From Clostridium sp. (GTDB lineage Bacteria > Bacillota > Clostridia > Lachnospirales > Lachnospiraceae): a stretch of 17,473 nucleotides of DNA. Shown here in pieces: positions 14,420-17,473 of the stretch (its first letter is position 1; the number at the start of each line of letters is the position of its first letter). Position numbers and translations under genes: made by a program. The stretch is taken from the NCBI GenBank assembly GCA_016302185.1, contig JAEDOC010000028.1, positions 1 to 17,473 of the forward strand, given 5' to 3'. The notes beneath the pieces were generated by a model, which searched no databases, had not been told where the DNA came from, and worked only from the letters and a program-made list of their open reading frames with translations.

Positions 14420-14426
14420 GGGGAGG
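14420..14426 (+). promoter_or_regulatory. RBS that fixes the zf-HC2 gene start
   Basis: GGGGAGG lies 8 nt before GTG 14435. A GTG at 14426 overlaps the RBS itself and cannot use it. Confidence 0.7.
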
Positions 14427-14434
14427 TGAGGGCA

Positions 14435-14773
14435 GTGACCTGTAAGGAAGCGGAGCGGATGGTGACTCCGTATATTAAGGACGAGCTGGATGGCGATGAG
14501 CTGGAGGCGTTTCTGGCGCATCTGGAGAACTGCCCCAGCTGTCAGGAGGAGCTGGAGATATATTTTATGGTAGATGTGGGCTTAAAGCAGCTGGATAAGG
14601 ATTCGGGAACCTTTGACATTATCGGTGCATTGCAGCGGCGGATTGAGGAATCCTATTACCGGGTGCGCATGATGTGGGCCTTCCGCACCATCCGGTATGC
14701 ACTGAATACTCTGGGGATTATGGCTGTCATGGTAACCATTCTTTTGCAGTTTCGGATCTGGCTGGTGGGATAG
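14435..14773 (+). CDS. Anti-sigma-factor-like zf-HC2 membrane protein
   Basis: This 112-residue protein starts at GTG 14435. The N-terminal zinc-finger pattern of anti-sigma factors is visible as Cys3, His29, Cys33 and Cys36 (HLENCPSC). A charged helical middle follows, then one C-terminal transmembrane helix (about 90-111) with almost nothing beyond it. In ZAS proteins the N-terminal domain binds a sigma factor in the cytoplasm and the region past the membrane helix senses signals. Here there is no extracytoplasmic domain and no sigma gene beside it. The next gene is polA, 37 bp on, without a terminator between, so they may be co-transcribed. The partner and function are unknown. Confidence 0.75.
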   Translation: MTCKEAERMVTPYIKDELDGDELEAFLAHLENCPSCQEELEIYFMVDVGLKQLDKDSGTFDIIGALQRRIEESYYRVRMMWAFRTIRYALNTLGIMAVMVTILLQFRIWLVG

Positions 14774-14810
14774 AAGCGGAGACGAAAAACAGAACAGGAG
14801 ACGGAGATTC

Positions 14811-17473
14811 ATGAGTAAGTTAGTATTGATTGACGGACACAGTATTTTAAACCGTGCCTTTTACGGTGTGCCGGAGTTAACCAATTCGAAGGGACTCCAT
14901 ACCAATGCGGTGTATGGATTTTTAAATATTATGTTCCGCGTCATTGAGGATGAGGGGGCGGATCACCTGGCGGTGGCTTTCGATTTAAAAGAGCCGACTT
15001 TCCGTCACAAGATGTTTGAGGCGTATAAGGGAACCAGAAAGCCCATGCCGGAGGAGCTGCATGAGCAGGTGCCGGTGATGAAGGAGGTTCTGGCTGCCAT
15101 GGGAGTGCCGATTCTGACAAAGGCTGGCTACGAGGCGGATGATATTCTGGGAACGGTGGCCAAACGGTGTGCGGCAGAGGGAACGGAGGTTTCCATCGTG
15201 TCCGGAGATCGGGATCTTCTGCAGCTGGCCGATGAGCATATCAAGATTCGGATGCCCCGGACGTCGAGGGGGACCACGGAGATCAAGGATTACTATCCGG
15301 AGGATGTGAAGCGGGAGTATCAGGTATCGCCGAAGGAGTTTATTGATGTAAAAGCTCTGATGGGGGATACTTCGGATAACATTCCGGGGGTTCCGTCCAT
15401 CGGTGAGAAGACGGCCACCAGCCTGATTGTGACCTATGGCTCTATTGAGAATGCGTATGACCATATCGATGAGGTGAAGCCTCCGCGGGCGCAGAAGGCG
15501 CTGCGGGAGCATTATGATATGGCGCAGATGAGCAAGACGCTGGCGACCATCTGCATTGACTGCGAGATTGATTTTTCCCTTGCGGATGCCAAAATTAACA
15601 ATTTATATACGCCGGAAGCCTATCAGTTCATGAAGCAGCTGGAGTTTAAGTCCATTCTTCAAAAATTTGACGCAGATGCGTTTTCCTCCGTCGGTGTGGA
15701 AGAAAAATTCCGTCTGGTGTCGGAGCTCGGAGAGGCGGAACGGCTGTTTGAGCAGGCGGCGAAGGCAGAAGCCGTCGGTGCGCAGTTGATTGCAGAGAAA
15801 GGAAGTGTCGTGGCACTGGCACTCTGTCTGGGGGAGGAGGAGATTACCTGTATCCCGGCAGAGGGCTTTCTGAACGGCAGTTATCTGGCGGAAAAGCTGG
15901 AAGAGCTGTGTGAGACCCATCCGTCGGTGACTGTGCTGGATTTGAAGAGTCAGCTTCCTTATCTGAAGAGCCGGGATCGGAGAATTGTGGACGGAACCCG
16001 GAATCAGGAGGGGTGTGAGGCCCTGTTTGATGCGGGAGTCGCCGGATACCTCTTAAATCCGTTAAAGGATACGTATGAATACGATGATCTGGCCAGAGAT
16101 TATCTGGAGATGACCGTTCCGTCACGGGCGGATCTGCTGGGGAAAACATCTCTTCGGGATGCCTTTGACGCGATGCCGGAGAAGGCGAAGACCGTGGTCT
16201 GCTACATGGGCTATGTGGCATGGAAGTCCAGGGAGATTCTGACCGGGAAGCTGTCGGAAACAGGCATGAGGAAGCTCTTTTTTGAGATTGAAATGCCGGT
16301 AATCTACAGCCTGTATCATATGGAGGAGGAGGGAATCACGGTTCGCCGTGAGGAACTGAAGGCCTACGGTGAGCGGCTGAAGATACAGATCGATAAGCTG
16401 GAGCAGGAGATCTACGGAGAAACCGGCTGTGAGTTTAATATCAATTCGCCCAAGCAGCTGGGAGAGATTCTTTTTGAACGGATGAAGATGCCGGGCGGAA
16501 AGAAGACGAAGACGGGATATTCCACTGCGGCGGATGTGCTGGAGAAGCTGGCGCCGGACTATCCGGTGGTGCGAAAGATTCTGGATTACCGTCAGGTGAC
16601 AAAGCTGAAATCTACCTATGCGGATGGGCTGGCAGCTTACATCCGGGAGGACGGGCGGATTCACGGTACCTTTAACCAGACGATCACGGCGACCGGCCGG
16701 ATCAGCAGCACGGAGCCGAATTTGCAGAATATTCCGGTCCGGATGGAACTGGGGCGGGAGATTCGGAAGCTGTTTGTGCCGCAGGAGGGCTGTGTGCTGG
16801 TGGATGCGGATTATTCCCAGATTGAGCTGCGTGTGCTGGCTCACATGTCCGGGGATAGCAATTTAATTGAGGCATACCGGAAGGCGGAGGATATTCATGC
16901 CATCACGGCATCCGAGGTATTCCACGTGCCGCTTTCGGAGGTGACACCGCTCTTACGCCGCAATGCCAAGGCAGTGAATTTCGGAATTGTCTATGGAATC
17001 AGCGCATTCGGATTGAGTGAGGATTTGAGCATTTCCAGAAAGGAAGCCCTGGAATATATCAACCGTTATTTTGAGACGTATCCGGGCGTAAAGCGTTTTC
17101 TGGATGATCTGGTAGCGCAGGGAAAGGAGCAGGGCTATGTGGAGACCATGTTTGGCCGCCGCCGCCCCATTCCGGAGCTGAAATCCGCCAATTTTATGCA
17201 GCGCTCCTTTGGGGAACGGGTTGCTATGAATTCCCCGATTCAGGGAACGGCAGCAGATATTATCAAGATTGCCATGATCCGGGTGGATCAGCGCCTGCGG
17301 AGAGAGGGACTGCGTTCCCGTCTGGTGCTTCAGGTACACGATGAGCTTCTGATTGAGACCTGGAAAGAGGAAGTGGAACCCGTTTGTACCATTCTGGAAG
17401 AAGAGATGAAGCAGGCAGCGAAGCTTAAGGTGGAGCTGGAAATCGATTTAAAGACAGGAAATTCCTGGTTTGA
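14811..17473 (+). CDS. polA: DNA polymerase I (3' end truncated by window edge)
   Basis: The frame is open from ATG 14811 to the edge, 887 complete codons, ending ...GNSWF within the family's last few residues. The N-terminal 5' nuclease domain (about 1-290) shows IDGHSILNRAFYG, FRHKMFEAYKGTRKP, YEADDILG, SGDRDLLQLAD and GDTSDNIPGVPSIGEKTA. The middle domain (about 300-470) occupies the 3'-5' exonuclease position but lacks the DxE of motif I and the final YxxxD aspartate, as in Bacillus-type enzymes, so it probably does not proofread. The polymerase domain shows motif A DADYSQIELR, motif B RRNAKAVNFGIVYG and motif C QVHDELL. It acts in Okazaki-fragment processing and repair. RBS AGGAG (14796-14800) lies upstream. 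The stop codon is outside the window. Confidence 0.97.
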   Translation, partial: MSKLVLIDGHSILNRAFYGVPELTNSKGLHTNAVYGFLNIMFRVIEDEGADHLAVAFDLKEPTFRHKMFEAYKGTRKPMPEELHEQVPVMKEVLAAMGVPILTKAGYEADDILGTVAKRCAAEGTEVSIVSGDRDLLQLADEHIKIRMPRTSRGTTEIKDYYPEDVKREYQVSPKEFIDVKALMGDTSDNIPGVPSIGEKTATSLIVTYGSIENAYDHIDEVKPPRAQKALREHYDMAQMSKTLATICIDCEIDFSLADAKINNLYTPEAYQFMKQLEFKSILQKFDADAFSSVGVEEKFRLVSELGEAERLFEQAAKAEAVGAQLIAEKGSVVALALCLGEEEITCIPAEGFLNGSYLAEKLEELCETHPSVTVLDLKSQLPYLKSRDRRIVDGTRNQEGCEALFDAGVAGYLLNPLKDTYEYDDLARDYLEMTVPSRADLLGKTSLRDAFDAMPEKAKTVVCYMGYVAWKSREILTGKLSETGMRKLFFEIEMPVIYSLYHMEEEGITVRREELKAYGERLKIQIDKLEQEIYGETGCEFNINSPKQLGEILFERMKMPGGKKTKTGYSTAADVLEKLAPDYPVVRKILDYRQVTKLKSTYADGLAAYIREDGRIHGTFNQTITATGRISSTEPNLQNIPVRMELGREIRKLFVPQEGCVLVDADYSQIELRVLAHMSGDSNLIEAYRKAEDIHAITASEVFHVPLSEVTPLLRRNAKAVNFGIVYGISAFGLSEDLSISRKEALEYINRYFETYPGVKRFLDDLVAQGKEQGYVETMFGRRRPIPELKSANFMQRSFGERVAMNSPIQGTAADIIKIAMIRVDQRLRREGLRSRLVLQVHDELLIETWKEEVEPVCTILEEEMKQAAKLKVELEIDLKTGNSWF

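Noticed and set aside
14167..14445. A 92-codon + strand open frame
   Set aside because: It runs straight through the tRNA-Leu gene, its promoter and its terminator, and the predicted protein has no coherent features.
16122..16844. Open frames on the - strand opposite polA (for example 240 codons), also at 14985-15512 and 16953-17339
   Set aside because: They are antisense shadows of polA, whose motifs are continuous in the + frame; no RBS or domain supports them.
1..17473. CRISPR arrays, insertion sequences, toxin-antitoxin pairs or phage genes
   Set aside because: No regularly spaced repeats, transposase, integrase or phage-type proteins were seen on either strand.

Overview
The window reads as a chromosomal segment of a Gram-positive anaerobe of the Clostridia, most likely a Lachnospiraceae gut bacterium. 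This is inferred from strong AGGAGG ribosome binding sites, roughly balanced base composition, the Firmicute flavour of the proteins, a lipoprotein-anchored TRAP binding protein, and a DNA polymerase I whose proofreading domain has lost its catalytic residues. No species is assigned.

Layout: (1) positions 1-95 hold the 3' end of an unidentified gene, followed by a terminator. (2) Positions 165-6167 hold kduI-kduD-kdgA-gntR-uxuA-uxuB, all on the + strand behind one clear promoter (165-193) with a palindromic operator (203-212). A long hairpin (6222-6266) closes this unit. (3) Positions 6276-9407 hold a TRAP transporter operon, dctP-dctQ-dctM, behind an extended -10 promoter flanked by two copies of the same operator. 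Two hairpins separate dctP from dctQ, and a terminator follows dctM. (4) Positions 9420-13631 hold uxaA, an MFS permease and uxaC, tightly packed and translationally coupled, closed by a strong terminator. (5) From 13691 onward the content is housekeeping or unrelated: a small YcxB-like membrane protein, a tRNA-Leu(CAA) with its own promoter and terminator, a zf-HC2 anti-sigma-like membrane protein, and polA, which runs off the right edge within its last few codons.

How the genes work together: this is a hexuronate catabolic island. UxaC isomerises glucuronate and galacturonate. An MDH-family reductase (UxuB-like) and UxuA take the fructuronate branch to 2-keto-3-deoxygluconate (KDG), and UxaA takes altronate to KDG. 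KduI and the SDR KduD feed unsaturated-uronate breakdown products (5-keto-4-deoxyuronate) into KDG as well. KdgA cleaves the phosphorylated product KDPG. KDG kinase and a dedicated tagaturonate reductase are not in the window. The FCD-type GntR protein is the natural candidate for the repressor that binds the CTAACATGTTAG-like operators.

The genes are of known families and I see no wholly new system, mobile element or CRISPR array. The most useful new observations are the shared operator motif that defines a small regulon, the paired operators at dctP, the stacked hairpins between dctP and dctQ, and the atypical active-site spacing in the UxuB-like reductase.
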